DNA from: Dichetophora obliterata
Taxonomy: Eukaryota; Arthropoda; Insecta; Diptera; Sciomyzidae
Direction of reading: 5' to 3'
Assembly: GCA_963920525.1 (NCBI GenBank)
Contig: OY986436.1
Span: 87,413,970-87,477,969, forward strand
DNA length: 64,000 bases
Shown here: piece after piece, positions 22,527 through 33,016 of the stretch
Layout of the letters: each line of letters starts with the position of its first letter
Position numbering within the stretch: the first letter of the stretch is position 1
Made by a program: the position numbers and the translations under genes
Notes under the pieces: generated by a model
The model's input: the letters and a program-made list of their open reading frames with translations, nothing else
The model's database searches: none
Told to the model about the DNA's origin: nothing

Positions 22527-23571
22527 CACAGTACAACATTTTTCAGTTCATTGATTGCCAACTCAATTCTGAGAACTGTATGTAAAATTAGACCCAAAAA
22601 GAAGAATTTCTGCATCATTCGTTTTGTCTTCTTACCTGCCAAAATATTTTTAATATCGATTTGAAGTTAGTAACTATCGTATAGGGGAATTTTTCACGTT
22701 TTATGCACAACAATATTTGGAGAAAACATTGACACCTTTTTTATGATTCTGAGAATTAAAAAAAAAGGAATAAACAAAATAATAAATAAAACCAATAAAT
22801 GCGCCCACGTAGTATTTATAGGTGTGCATTGATCGATTTTTGTCATTCAGGCAGTGCCGACGAACGCGAACAGTGAAAGTGATTTTTCTCCAGTTTTTTA
22901 AAAGTGAATAACAAAAAAACATGAAACATATCAGTATGGAAAACAACAAGTGCTCAAATTTGGATGAATTTTGTTACGTTTGTGGTCATATCGTCCGAAA
23001 AATACAGAAAGAAGATCGAAAAAATTTGTTTACTGAGCAATTCAAAATTTTTTTATTTTAAGGGTGGTGGCTATAACTGATTTTTGAAATTCATACCTTT
23101 ACTCAATTGCGAATAAAAGCTAAACTCATGCATCGATTTTCATGATCTTTGTCTCATTTTGCTCATAGGTTATGTGACTTTGCGAAAAAGTAACTAGACT
23201 TGAAACTTATTTCCGTTTTGTATTTTTTATGAATTAAAAAAAAAATATTTTTTTTCTTCATGCGCTTATTTTTAACTTGGAAACTGTGGCTTTTATAGGA
23301 AAACAATATATGAACAGATTAAGGAAATTGTAATTTTTAATTTTTTAAAATTTATTTCAACTAAATCGGGCTAGTGGTTGTCGAGCTATGTCAAACAACA
23401 GGGCCTAAAACGTGATAAATTCCCCAATACGATAGTACTAACTTCAAATCGATATTAAAAATATTTTGGCAGGTAAGAAGACAAAACGAATGATGCAGAA
23501 ATTCTTCTTTTTGGGTCTAATTTCACATACAGTTCTCAGAATTGAGTTGGCAAATCATGTGTTGTACTGTG
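22527..23571. mobile_element. Nested non-autonomous long-TIR element (1045 bp)
   Basis: Arms start CACAGTACAACA at both ends and match over about 170 bp (22527-22705 and 23395-23571 reversed) with few differences. Flanks TTTATTTA and TTATTTTA are similar, and the opposite arm of the host transposon shows the uninterrupted site. So insertion into the right arm is supported by a visible empty site. The interior holds the small ORF at 22921-23061. Length and TIR style suggest a deletion derivative of a larger transposon. Confidence 0.75.
22921..23061 (+). CDS. 46-aa Cys-motif ORF in the nested element
   Basis: ATG at 22921 (second in-frame ATG at 22936) opens a 46-residue frame ending TAA at 23059-23061. 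It contains DEFCYVCGHIVRK and later FTEQFK. An FCYVCG motif near the N-terminus followed by a basic stretch is typical of first exons of another widespread arthropod DDE-like ORF family, so this looks like a captured or truncated first exon. Upstream, TCATTCAGGCAGTG at about 22847 could be an initiator-type promoter. The ORF ends in T-rich DNA without a clear donor. Function in the present element is unlikely. The family link is from memory and not verified. Confidence 0.45.
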   Translation: MKHISMENNKCSNLDEFCYVCGHIVRKIQKEDRKNLFTEQFKIFLF

Positions 23572-24488
23572 TTATTTTACCTGTAAATATAAAATATAAG
23601 GGCAATTACTAGAAGTGAGACTACTTAAAAAATTATATAAAAAAAAATAAAAAAGAACCCATTTTTATTTTTTGATATGGTATAGGTGAAGGATAAACCT
23701 TTCTAAAAAAGTAATACACTGTAAAAATACCCTTGATCTTTTTGGATTTTTCGTTAGTTAAAATTTTCTTTTTTTTATAAATTTTTTACAGTGTAATTTT
23801 TTTGTGTCATAAAACGTGTCATAAAGCCTGTTAAAATATCTTTTTAATGATACCAAGATCATGGAAATCGGTTCAGCCGATTCTGAGTTATTGTAGTTTA
23901 AATGGAGCTCTTTTTGACCATTTTCGCGTTTTTTCGAAAACTTTCCCACTGTGCCACGCCCAAAAAATCGCAAAACAGTAATTTCTAAAAATGAGAGTTT
24001 GTTTGTATTGATCAAATTTAGCTATGAACAAAATTTCATCGATATCTGAGGTGGTCGGGTTCAAAATTTCAGTTTTATCTCGATTTTTAAATGAAATTCA
24101 TCATATAGTAAAAGTAAAATATTAATTATAAATAAACACCTACTGAAAAAATATCGTAAGAAATTAAGGAAAAAAAAACTATAAAAGTAATGAAGTTATT
24201 TGAATTTTTAAAGTTTTGTATGGAAATAAAATAAAAAATATTAAAAGTATGCATGAAAAATAGCGTTATCTTTAATCTGATTGCAAATATTTACAATTTT
24301 TGATGCAGATTGGAAGATCTTTTCCGGCCTGACGATTAAATTTTTTGCAACTATTACACCAGCCAATATGGTTACAAAATAACTCGATTTTTAGAGGTTA
24401 TTTCAAACCATTCCAGCTCACGAATGGCTATTGCTAGAGTCGAAATATTTAGGGAATCATTATAACATAAACCAAGGATTGTATTGAG
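23572..24488. repeat. Outer part of the right inverted arm
   Basis: 23572-23930 mirrors 19500-19830, and 24427-24488 mirrors 19362-19418. The sequence between about 23940 and 24420 has no clear counterpart in the left arm and may be an insertion here or a deletion there. Confidence 0.65.
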
Positions 24489-24667
24489 AAAAAAAAACAT
24501 ACATAGAAAAAAAATCATCGGCGCGCAGTCCACCGTGCACCAGCGCGCAAAGTGCGACCTTCACGGATTATCACACGTCGAGCTAATGAGCTTCTGTTTG
24601 CAAGCGATAACGGTGGATAAAAAGGTCCGCTGAACCTATTATTTTTTTATAAGTATTAGTCCATCTA

Positions 24668-25450
24668 TCTATACTACTAAAAGCGATGTGTCACTGCACA
24701 GTAGGCTTGGGCATTTTAGTTCACTAAAAAGATCGTTCTTTTTAATTCAGTTGAGTTTTATGACCTTGTTCGTTCATATAGTTCAATTAGTTAATTTAGT
24801 TCGTTCGCTCTATTAGTTCGTTTCGTGCACTCGTTCATCTTGTTAGTTCGGTAGGTCTTATAGTTCGTTTGGTGTTTTAGATCGTTAGGTATGTTAGCTC
24901 GTTATATTTATTAGTTCAATACGTCTTCTAGTTCGTTTTGCTTACTAGTTCATGATCAGGTCTATAAAATGAAACGAACTATATAAACGAATCAATCATT
25001 CACTGTAGACAAAGAAGAAATTTGCATAAAAATACTACATATGCGGCATTCCACATAATATTCGCCAAATTTTTTACCATTCATTAGTGGAAAACTGTAT
25101 CAGCACGGACTCAAATCGATCGACTCATTTCGATCTGACTCGCAGCAAAATTCTTTGAACTTAAAGAACTAAAAGAACGAGAATCAACGAACTAGTTCGA
25201 ACACTAGTGCGAATAGTTCAATTGAACTAGTTCGTTCATGAACTGCCCAAGCCTACTGCACGGATGTTTGACAAAAATGCTATATTTCAGACGATTTTGG
25301 TCGTGCAAGACTAAAATTTTGTAATATTATTTGTATGGTTACTTTCGACAGCTGTACTAAAAATGTGTTTCCACGCCACCTTTACCGGGCCAAAAATCAA
25401 TGAAAATGCTATATTTCAAACGGTTCTGGTCGTATAATACAACGTTTAAA
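24668..25450. mobile_element. Helitron-like 5' end and body, split by a hAT MITE
   Basis: TCTATACTACTAAAAGCG at 24668 resembles a Helitron 5' end. Removing the hAT MITE rejoins GTGTCACTGCA with CGGATG. Downstream, repeated GCTATATTTCA(G/A)ACG...GGTCGT modules at about 25279 and 25410 and a CCACGCCACCTTTACC segment are of the kind seen in the other Helitron-like DNA here. No 3' CTAG end identified. Confidence 0.45.
24702..25255. mobile_element. hAT-type MITE, 554 bp
   Basis: Inverted ends TAGGCTTGGGCA and TGCCCAAGCCTA. Flanking 8-mers are CTGCACAG (24694-24701) and CTGCACGG (25256-25263), a 7/8 match. The interior is rich in TTAGTTCGTT/GAACGAACTA short repeats, as in subterminal regions of hAT elements. 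Non-coding. Confidence 0.8.
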
Positions 25451-25797
25451 TTGGGCCAAATGACTCATTTAGACTCAGTCATTCAAAAGTGCTTATATTG
25501 GTTTTTTTTTTTGCGAAAGTATCACATTTCGTTTGGCAACTAGTTCTTTTGTTTTTGTTTTTACTGGTTGATATTGATGAAAAATGATTTGTTGTTTGAC
25601 GTTTTCCTTCGTTGTTAGTATGTTCGGTGTTTTTTATGCATTCTCCATTGAATGTGTTCGAAATAGTTTGTATTAAGTTTTAAGATCTCATTCAATTGTT
25701 TTAAATGAGTTGAATTTCAACTGAAAATTTGTATGGGAAATGAAATGACTTCGTTTCTCATTAAGCTGAATGGGCTGAAATGAGTCGTTTGACCCAA
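25451..25797. mobile_element. MITE with TTGGG termini, 347 bp
   Basis: Left end TTGGGCCAAATGACTCATTT, right end the inverted form TTGGGTCAAACGACTCATTT with two differences. It sits inside the Helitron-like DNA (GTATAATACAACG before, GCAGTATACGAC after). Flanks GTTTAAA and GTTAAA are similar but I cannot settle the TSD. Confidence 0.7.
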
Positions 25798-25939
25798 TGT
25801 TAAAGCAGTATACGACTAAAATTTGATAATGTAGTTTGTATTATTTTAAATTTTTGTAGAACTGTAGAACATTGTAAAATTTTATATTTCTAAAATATTA
25901 TTACAAAAAGTAATAGAGGGTGGTAGCCCATGATTTTTA

Positions 25940-26480
25940 ATGATAGAAACTTTTTATTGAATTGAGTGTCAAAATTAAGCAATTTTTCAGATAAATGATA
26001 TGAACTATGAAAGAGTGGTTAAAATCGAAATTGAAAAAAAGTGCAACAAAAATAACTTTTGGTCTATTTTTTGGGCAAAAATGTAATATATGAAAGGTTT
26101 TGTGAAAACAATATAAAACATTGAATTGGTGAAGTAACGGTTTATCTTTTCTCATTTCTCCGAATTCACTTAATTGGCCTTTCAGACAAAGGAAATTTGA
26201 TGAACATCGAGCTTGCAGATTAAAAAATAAAAATTTCAATCGGTTTTTTCTAATTCTAAAGGAAATTTGTTATATTGTTTTCAAGATATCGCAATTATTT
26301 TGATGTCATAACAACGGAAATTTTTTAAATATACTAGATATACGTACAAATATTTTCGAAAAATTTTTCGTTTACCGTTATTTTTATTAATTAACGACTT
26401 TTCATAAAAAAATGTACAGTTTTCGGGATGTAGCCAAAAGTTTGATGTCATAAAAATAGAAATTTTTCAAAACATAAAAG
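25940..26480 (+). repeat. Unassigned dispersed repeat family, copy in duplication unit 1
   Basis: Motif order as in the entry at 3640, inverted relative to 14700-15130. The - strand open frame at 25937-26239 is a by-product. Confidence 0.6.
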
Positions 26481-26604
26481 GAATACATTCATATTCAGAA
26501 TTTAAGTTAAAACAATTACATTATTGAATTACAAATTTTAAAAATCAAAATACAGAAAAAGCCAAGCAAATTTATGTCACCATAACAATTACTGTAGGAA
26601 TGTA

Positions 26605-27917
26605 CAGCGGTAGTCACGAATTTAGCACACACTGTGTTAGTAACTCTAATTTGAAATTTTTTACATCTTAGCTTGAGAATTGTAATCAAATATTTTTGTT
26701 GAGTATTGTTTATGAAGTTAACTCTATGAACCGTTAGTTGGTTTCTTAGTTATTCTTAAATTTTCTGACATATTTCAAGTAATATGAATCAATGTGGTTT
26801 AAATGCTGGACACGAATTTAGCACAGGTTAGAATTACTGTTCCATATCCTATTTTTTTTTTTTTTTTGTTAATTAAACTTTACTAGTAAGATATACTAAA
26901 TTTATTAAGTTTCTATTTGAGTTCTAACAAAAAATTGCAGAAAAATATGGCGAAAGGCTACTGATGTTCAGAGGCTCAGCGGCATTTGATTCGGCAAATG
27001 AAAAATGGTGGAAGCACAGTTTCAGAGATTGCTCTGCTTCTTAGATGTTCGTGAAAGTTATTATATAACGCATTACAACATGTAGAGCAGTATTAGAGCA
27101 TTAAAAATGTAAAATAGCGACCAAGAGCGCGAAAAACAATAGCAAGAGTGGGCCATTTGATTTATAGAGCTTCACTTAGTGATCCTTTTAAGACCTCAAA
27201 TAAAATTTAAAATGAAATTTCATCAAAATATGGCATAAATGTATCCTCAAAAGGCATAAGAAGACGCTTGAATGAAAACAATTTCCGTAGCTTTATAGCC
27301 CAACAAACACCACATGTGTCACAAAAAAATATTAAATGCAGTCTTGCGTTTGCAAAAGAATGTTTAAATAGTCAACAAATTTTTGGAAAATGCGCTTTGG
27401 AGGGATAAATCAAAGTTTTGCCGGTTCGCATCTGACAGCAAACAATATGTGTGGCGTCCTCAAAACATGCAACACAATCCATAGTACACGCTCAAGACGA
27501 TTAAACAGGGTGGCTGAAATGTTATGATATGGGCGGCGTTTTCTTGGCACGGAGTATGTCCGATTGTTAAAATTTACCAAAAAATGGATCACCACGCTTA
27601 CAAAAACGTACTTGTCAATACCATGATACCGTTTCAAGAGGATAAGTTGCCACTTTAATGGCGTTTTATGCAGGATAATTATCCAAAGCACAGTGCTCAC
27701 ATAGTTAAGAGTTGCTTGGAAGACAAACATATTGATATTTTGAAGTGGCCATCGCAATCATCGGACTTAAACCCGATTGAGAATCTGTGGAGGGATGTCG
27801 AGCAGCAAATAATAACAGTAAAATCCAAAAATTCGTCAGATTTGTTTAGGGAAATCCAAAGGATTCGATATAGTATACCAAAGCACCGTTGTGAGGCTTT
27901 GGTCAAAAGTTTACCAA
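26605..27917 (+). mobile_element. Tc1-like element, 3' end lost at the duplication junction
   Basis: Starts after TA with CAGCGGTAGTCACGAATT, has an inner copy of GGACACGAATTTAGCACA at about 26808, then a decayed transposase. It is identical to the complete element at 33017-34653 but is cut at 27917, where unit 2 begins. Confidence 0.85.
26947..27917 (+). pseudogene. Decayed Tc1 transposase (DD34E), copy 1, truncated
   Basis: An ATG at 26947 is followed within six codons by a stop; several frameshifts and stops follow, so no full product is possible. The 27668-27917 frame keeps MQDNYPKHSAH, then SSDLNPIENLW. D and E are separated by 34 residues, the Tc1 DD34E spacing. The antisense open frame at 27410-27757 is a shadow of this. 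The last codons are replaced by DNA of the DDE-like transposon at the junction. Confidence 0.85.
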
Positions 27918-28759
27918 CGTAAGTTTCCTTGTTTAGCAGTAATTAAATCTTGCGATCCTGGCATTATTCGGCTAATTTCATCATCTTCATAAAATAACTT
28001 GACTGTGCTTAGAGTTTCGGTTGGTAAACTACGTGTGCTCATTTTTAAAAGATTGATATCTGCAAACTTCGTTTTATTCCTTTGGATATCTTTACTTTTT
28101 TTGATACAATCGTGAGATATATCATCCCCAAAACGATCTTTAATTTCTGCGTGACTCATATTGATTGGTAAGAGAGATAAAAGTTTTTGCTTTTCCAAAA
28201 GATTTGAGCTGTTCTCTATTTGATATTTGATGTTTTGCAAAATTTCTTCGTAAATGGCTTTGACGTTTTCAAGTTGCGCTGACAAATCAGACAATGGATC
28301 AGCTCCAAGTGAATCTGCTACATTTTCCAAAATTTGCAGTGATTTTCTATTTCTGTATGCATCTCGTTTGATATATTTCCTCTTATGAGGCGACATTTGG
28401 TTTGGTAGATGAGGAATAATATGATCATTTATATTTTCAATGAGTTGGTTGCTTTCGATGTTTGCATTACGGCTGGTACAAGTTGGAAGTTCATTCAATT
28501 CTTCCATAATTTCATCACTGGGCGTTGTTGGTAAATAATTTGAGACTTAATTCTGCTCCACGTTGGATTCATTACGACTGCGCGCTTTTCTCAGTGTATT
28601 CCGGCAAGTTTCGCAAATACGGCTACAATGAATGCTGGCGACAGCTGGAAAATATTCAATTATATCTGCAGCCTCGTTTTCACTTATTTTACGAAGCGAA
28701 GCGCAATACTTATTAGATATTTTTATGCATCTGTACTTATTGTTTGAATTCGTATTCAC
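27918..28759 (-). pseudogene. 5' part of the DDE-like transposase, second copy
   Basis: Second copy of the transposase N-terminal region: Cys-rich frame 28759-28547, the same in-frame stop, then MEELNELP at 28507 running to the junction. There the frame reads one novel residue (W) and stops. The zinc-finger region, all catalytic residues and exon 2 are missing. Confidence 0.85.
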
Positions 28760-28938
28760 TCAAATTTTTAAAATATACGCGTAAAAATTGTAATGGGATA
28801 TATTGGCTTCTCGAAACTGTTTATAATTATGAATTTCGGTACGTTCATCAGGTGCATTTATATAGCAATTTTTAAGGCAAGCAAGAACTTTTTGGGGTTA
28901 AAACATATTCATAATTTTCCTGGGACAATGTTTATTTA

Positions 28939-29983
28939 CACAGTACAACATTTTTCAGTTCATTGATTGCCAACTCAATTCTGAGAACTGTATGTAAAAT
29001 TAGACCCAAAAAGAAGAATTTCTGCATCATTCGTTTTGTCTTCTTACCTGCCAAAATATTTTTAATATCGATTTGAAGTTAGTAACTATCGTATAGGGGA
29101 ATTTTTCACGTTTTATGCACAACAATATTTGGAGAAAACATTGACACCTTTTTTATGATTCTGAGAATTAAAAAAAAAGGAATAAACAAAATAATAAATA
29201 AAACCAATAAATGCGCCCACGTAGTATTTATAGGTGTGCATTGATCGATTTTTGTCATTCAGGCAGTGCCGACGAACGCGAACAGTGAAAGTGATTTTTC
29301 TCCAGTTTTTTAAAAGTGAATAACAAAAAAACATGAAACATATCAGTATGGAAAACAACAAGTGCTCAAATTTGGATGAATTTTGTTACGTTTGTGGTCA
29401 TATCGTCCGAAAAATACAGAAAGAAGATCGAAAAAATTTGTTTACTGAGCAATTCAAAATTTTTTTATTTTAAGGGTGGTGGCTATAACTGATTTTTGAA
29501 ATTCATACCTTTACTCAATTGCGAATAAAAGCTAAACTCATGCATCGATTTTCATGATCTTTGTCTCATTTTGCTCATAGGTTATGTGACTTTGCGAAAA
29601 AGTAACTAGACTTGAAACTTATTTCCGTTTTGTATTTTTTATGAATTAAAAAAAAAATATTTTTTTTCTTCATGCGCTTATTTTTAACTTGGAAACTGTG
29701 GCTTTTATAGGAAAACAATATATGAACAGATTAAGGAAATTGTAATTTTTAATTTTTTAAAATTTATTTCAACTAAATCGGGCTAGTGGTTGTCGAGCTA
29801 TGTCAAACAACAGGGCCTAAAACGTGATAAATTCCCCAATACGATAGTACTAACTTCAAATCGATATTAAAAATATTTTGGCAGGTAAGAAGACAAAACG
29901 AATGATGCAGAAATTCTTCTTTTTGGGTCTAATTTCACATACAGTTCTCAGAATTGAGTTGGCAAATCATGTGTTGTACTGTG
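28939..29983. mobile_element. Nested long-TIR element, second copy
   Basis: Copy of 22527-23571 within duplication unit 2, with the same arms. Confidence 0.75.
29333..29473 (+). CDS. 46-aa Cys-motif ORF, second copy
   Basis: Identical to the ORF at 22921-23061, including the FCYVCG motif and the TAA stop. Confidence 0.4.
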   Translation: MKHISMENNKCSNLDEFCYVCGHIVRKIQKEDRKNLFTEQFKIFLF

Positions 29984-30900
29984 TTATTTTACCTGTAAAT
30001 ATAAAATATAAGGGCAATTACTAGAAGTGAGACTACTTAAAAAATTATATAAAAAAAAATAAAAAAGAACCCATTTTTATTTTTTGATATGGTATAGGTG
30101 AAGGATAAACCTTTCTAAAAAAGTAATACACTGTAAAAATACCCTTGATCTTTTTGGATTTTTCGTTAGTTAAAATTTTCTTTTTTTTATAAATTTTTTA
30201 CAGTGTAATTTTTTTGTGTCATAAAACGTGTCATAAAGCCTGTTAAAATATCTTTTTAATGATACCAAGATCATGGAAATCGGTTCAGCCGATTCTGAGT
30301 TATTGTAGTTTAAATGGAGCTCTTTTTGACCATTTTCGCGTTTTTTCGAAAACTTTCCCACTGTGCCACGCCCAAAAAATCGCAAAACAGTAATTTCTAA
30401 AAATGAGAGTTTGTTTGTATTGATCAAATTTAGCTATGAACAAAATTTCATCGATATCTGAGGTGGTCGGGTTCAAAATTTCAGTTTTATCTCGATTTTT
30501 AAATGAAATTCATCATATAGTAAAAGTAAAATATTAATTATAAATAAACACCTACTGAAAAAATATCGTAAGAAATTAAGGAAAAAAAAACTATAAAAGT
30601 AATGAAGTTATTTGAATTTTTAAAGTTTTGTATGGAAATAAAATAAAAAATATTAAAAGTATGCATGAAAAATAGCGTTATCTTTAATCTGATTGCAAAT
30701 ATTTACAATTTTTGATGCAGATTGGAAGATCTTTTCCGGCCTGACGATTAAATTTTTTGCAACTATTACACCAGCCAATATGGTTACAAAATAACTCGAT
30801 TTTTAGAGGTTATTTCAAACCATTCCAGCTCACGAATGGCTATTGCTAGAGTCGAAATATTTAGGGAATCATTATAACATAAACCAAGGATTGTATTGAG
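29984..30900. repeat. Right arm of the DDE-like transposon, second copy
   Basis: Copy of 23572-24488. It has no left partner within unit 2, since the left arm was outside the duplicated segment. Confidence 0.7.
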
Positions 30901-31113
30901 AAAAAAAAACATACATAGAAAAAAAATCATCGGCGCGCAGTCCACCGTGCACCAGCGCGCAAAGTGCGACCTTCACGGATTATCACACGTCGAGCTAATG
31001 AGCTTCTGTTTGCAAGCGATAACGGTGGATAAAAAGGTCCGCTGAACCTATTATTTTTTTATAAGTATTAGTCCATCTATCTATACTACTAAAAGCGATG
31101 TGTCACTGCACAG

Positions 31114-31667
31114 TAGGCTTGGGCATTTTAGTTCACTAAAAAGATCGTTCTTTTTAATTCAGTTGAGTTTTATGACCTTGTTCGTTCATATAGTTCAATT
31201 AGTTAATTTAGTTCGTTCGCTCTATTAGTTCGTTTCGTGCACTCGTTCATCTTGTTAGTTCGGTAGGTCTTATAGTTCGTTTGGTGTTTTAGATCGTTAG
31301 GTATGTTAGCTCGTTATATTTATTAGTTCAATACGTCTTCTAGTTCGTTTTGCTTACTAGTTCATGATCAGGTCTATAAAATGAAACGAACTATATAAAC
31401 GAATCAATCATTCACTGTAGACAAAGAAGAAATTTGCATAAAAATACTACATATGCGGCATTCCACATAATATTCGCCAAATTTTTTACCATTCATTAGT
31501 GGAAAACTGTATCAGCACGGACTCAAATCGATCGACTCATTTCGATCTGACTCGCAGCAAAATTCTTTGAACTTAAAGAACTAAAAGAACGAGAATCAAC
31601 GAACTAGTTCGAACACTAGTGCGAATAGTTCAATTGAACTAGTTCGTTCATGAACTGCCCAAGCCTA
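31114..31667. mobile_element. hAT-type MITE, second copy
   Basis: Copy of 24702-25255 with the same TAGGCTTGGGCA ends and the same imperfect TSD. It arose by segmental duplication, not by transposition. Confidence 0.8.
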
Positions 31668-31862
31668 CTGCACGGATGTTTGACAAAAATGCTATATTTC
31701 AGACGATTTTGGTCGTGCAAGACTAAAATTTTGTAATATTATTTGTATGGTTACTTTCGACAGCTGTACTAAAAATGTGTTTCCACGCCACCTTTACCGG
31801 GCCAAAAATCAATGAAAATGCTATATTTCAAACGGTTCTGGTCGTATAATACAACGTTTAAA

Positions 31863-32209
31863 TTGGGCCAAATGACTCATTTAGACTCAGTCATTCAAAA
31901 GTGCTTATATTGGTTTTTTTTTTTGCGAAAGTATCACATTTCGTTTGGCAACTAGTTCTTTTGTTTTTGTTTTTACTGGTTGATATTGATGAAAAATGAT
32001 TTGTTGTTTGACGTTTTCCTTCGTTGTTAGTATGTTCGGTGTTTTTTATGCATTCTCCATTGAATGTGTTCGAAATAGTTTGTATTAAGTTTTAAGATCT
32101 CATTCAATTGTTTTAAATGAGTTGAATTTCAACTGAAAATTTGTATGGGAAATGAAATGACTTCGTTTCTCATTAAGCTGAATGGGCTGAAATGAGTCGT
32201 TTGACCCAA
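31863..32209. mobile_element. TTGGG-ended MITE, second copy
   Basis: Copy of 25451-25797 through the tandem duplication. Confidence 0.7.
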
Positions 32210-32351
32210 TGTTAAAGCAGTATACGACTAAAATTTGATAATGTAGTTTGTATTATTTTAAATTTTTGTAGAACTGTAGAACATTGTAAAATTTTATATT
32301 TCTAAAATATTATTACAAAAAGTAATAGAGGGTGGTAGCCCATGATTTTTA

Positions 32352-32892
32352 ATGATAGAAACTTTTTATTGAATTGAGTGTCAAAATTAAGCAATTTTTC
32401 AGATAAATGATATGAACTATGAAAGAGTGGTTAAAATCGAAATTGAAAAAAAGTGCAACAAAAATAACTTTTGGTCTATTTTTTGGGCAAAAATGTAATA
32501 TATGAAAGGTTTTGTGAAAACAATATAAAACATTGAATTGGTGAAGTAACGGTTTATCTTTTCTCATTTCTCCGAATTCACTTAATTGGCCTTTCAGACA
32601 AAGGAAATTTGATGAACATCGAGCTTGCAGATTAAAAAATAAAAATTTCAATCGGTTTTTTCTAATTCTAAAGGAAATTTGTTATATTGTTTTCAAGATA
32701 TCGCAATTATTTTGATGTCATAACAACGGAAATTTTTTAAATATACTAGATATACGTACAAATATTTTCGAAAAATTTTTCGTTTACCGTTATTTTTATT
32801 AATTAACGACTTTTCATAAAAAAATGTACAGTTTTCGGGATGTAGCCAAAAGTTTGATGTCATAAAAATAGAAATTTTTCAAAACATAAAAG
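32352..32892 (+). repeat. Unassigned dispersed repeat family, copy in unit 2
   Basis: Copy of 25940-26480 through the tandem duplication. Confidence 0.6.
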
Positions 32893-33016
32893 GAATACAT
32901 TCATATTCAGAATTTAAGTTAAAACAATTACATTATTGAATTACAAATTTTAAAAATCAAAATACAGAAAAAGCCAAGCAAATTTATGTCACCATAACAA
33001 TTACTGTAGGAATGTA

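Larger units (their letters stand above)
19362..24488 (-). mobile_element. DDE-like DNA transposon with long, interrupted inverted repeats
   Basis: The transposase gene (20120-22347, -) sits between inverted arms. CTCAATACAATCC...AAATATTTCGACTCTA at 19362-19418 matches the reverse complement of 24427-24488. 19500-19830 matches the reverse complement of 23572-23930. 19842-19893 matches the reverse complement of 22482-22526. The right arm is split by a nested element (22527-23571), and the left arm shows the empty site. A further unmatched stretch at about 23940-24420 separates the outermost right piece. Outer ends have no clear TSD, so exact termini are uncertain. Superfamily not assigned. Confidence 0.7.
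21506..27917. repeat. 6412-bp tandem duplication, unit 1
   Basis: Every feature in this unit recurs exactly 6412 bp downstream. The unit starts inside the DDE-like transposase (TTTTCA|CGTAAG at 21505/21506) and ends inside a Tc1 transposase (TTTACCAA|CGTAAG at 27917/27918). Only one base (A) is shared at the breakpoint. Homopolymer lengths also match (for example the T16 run at about 26852). Confidence 0.97.

Noticed and set aside
27410..27757. 115-residue open frame on the - strand (and its twin at 33822-34169)
   Set aside because: Antisense shadow of the Tc1 transposase; no domain of its own.
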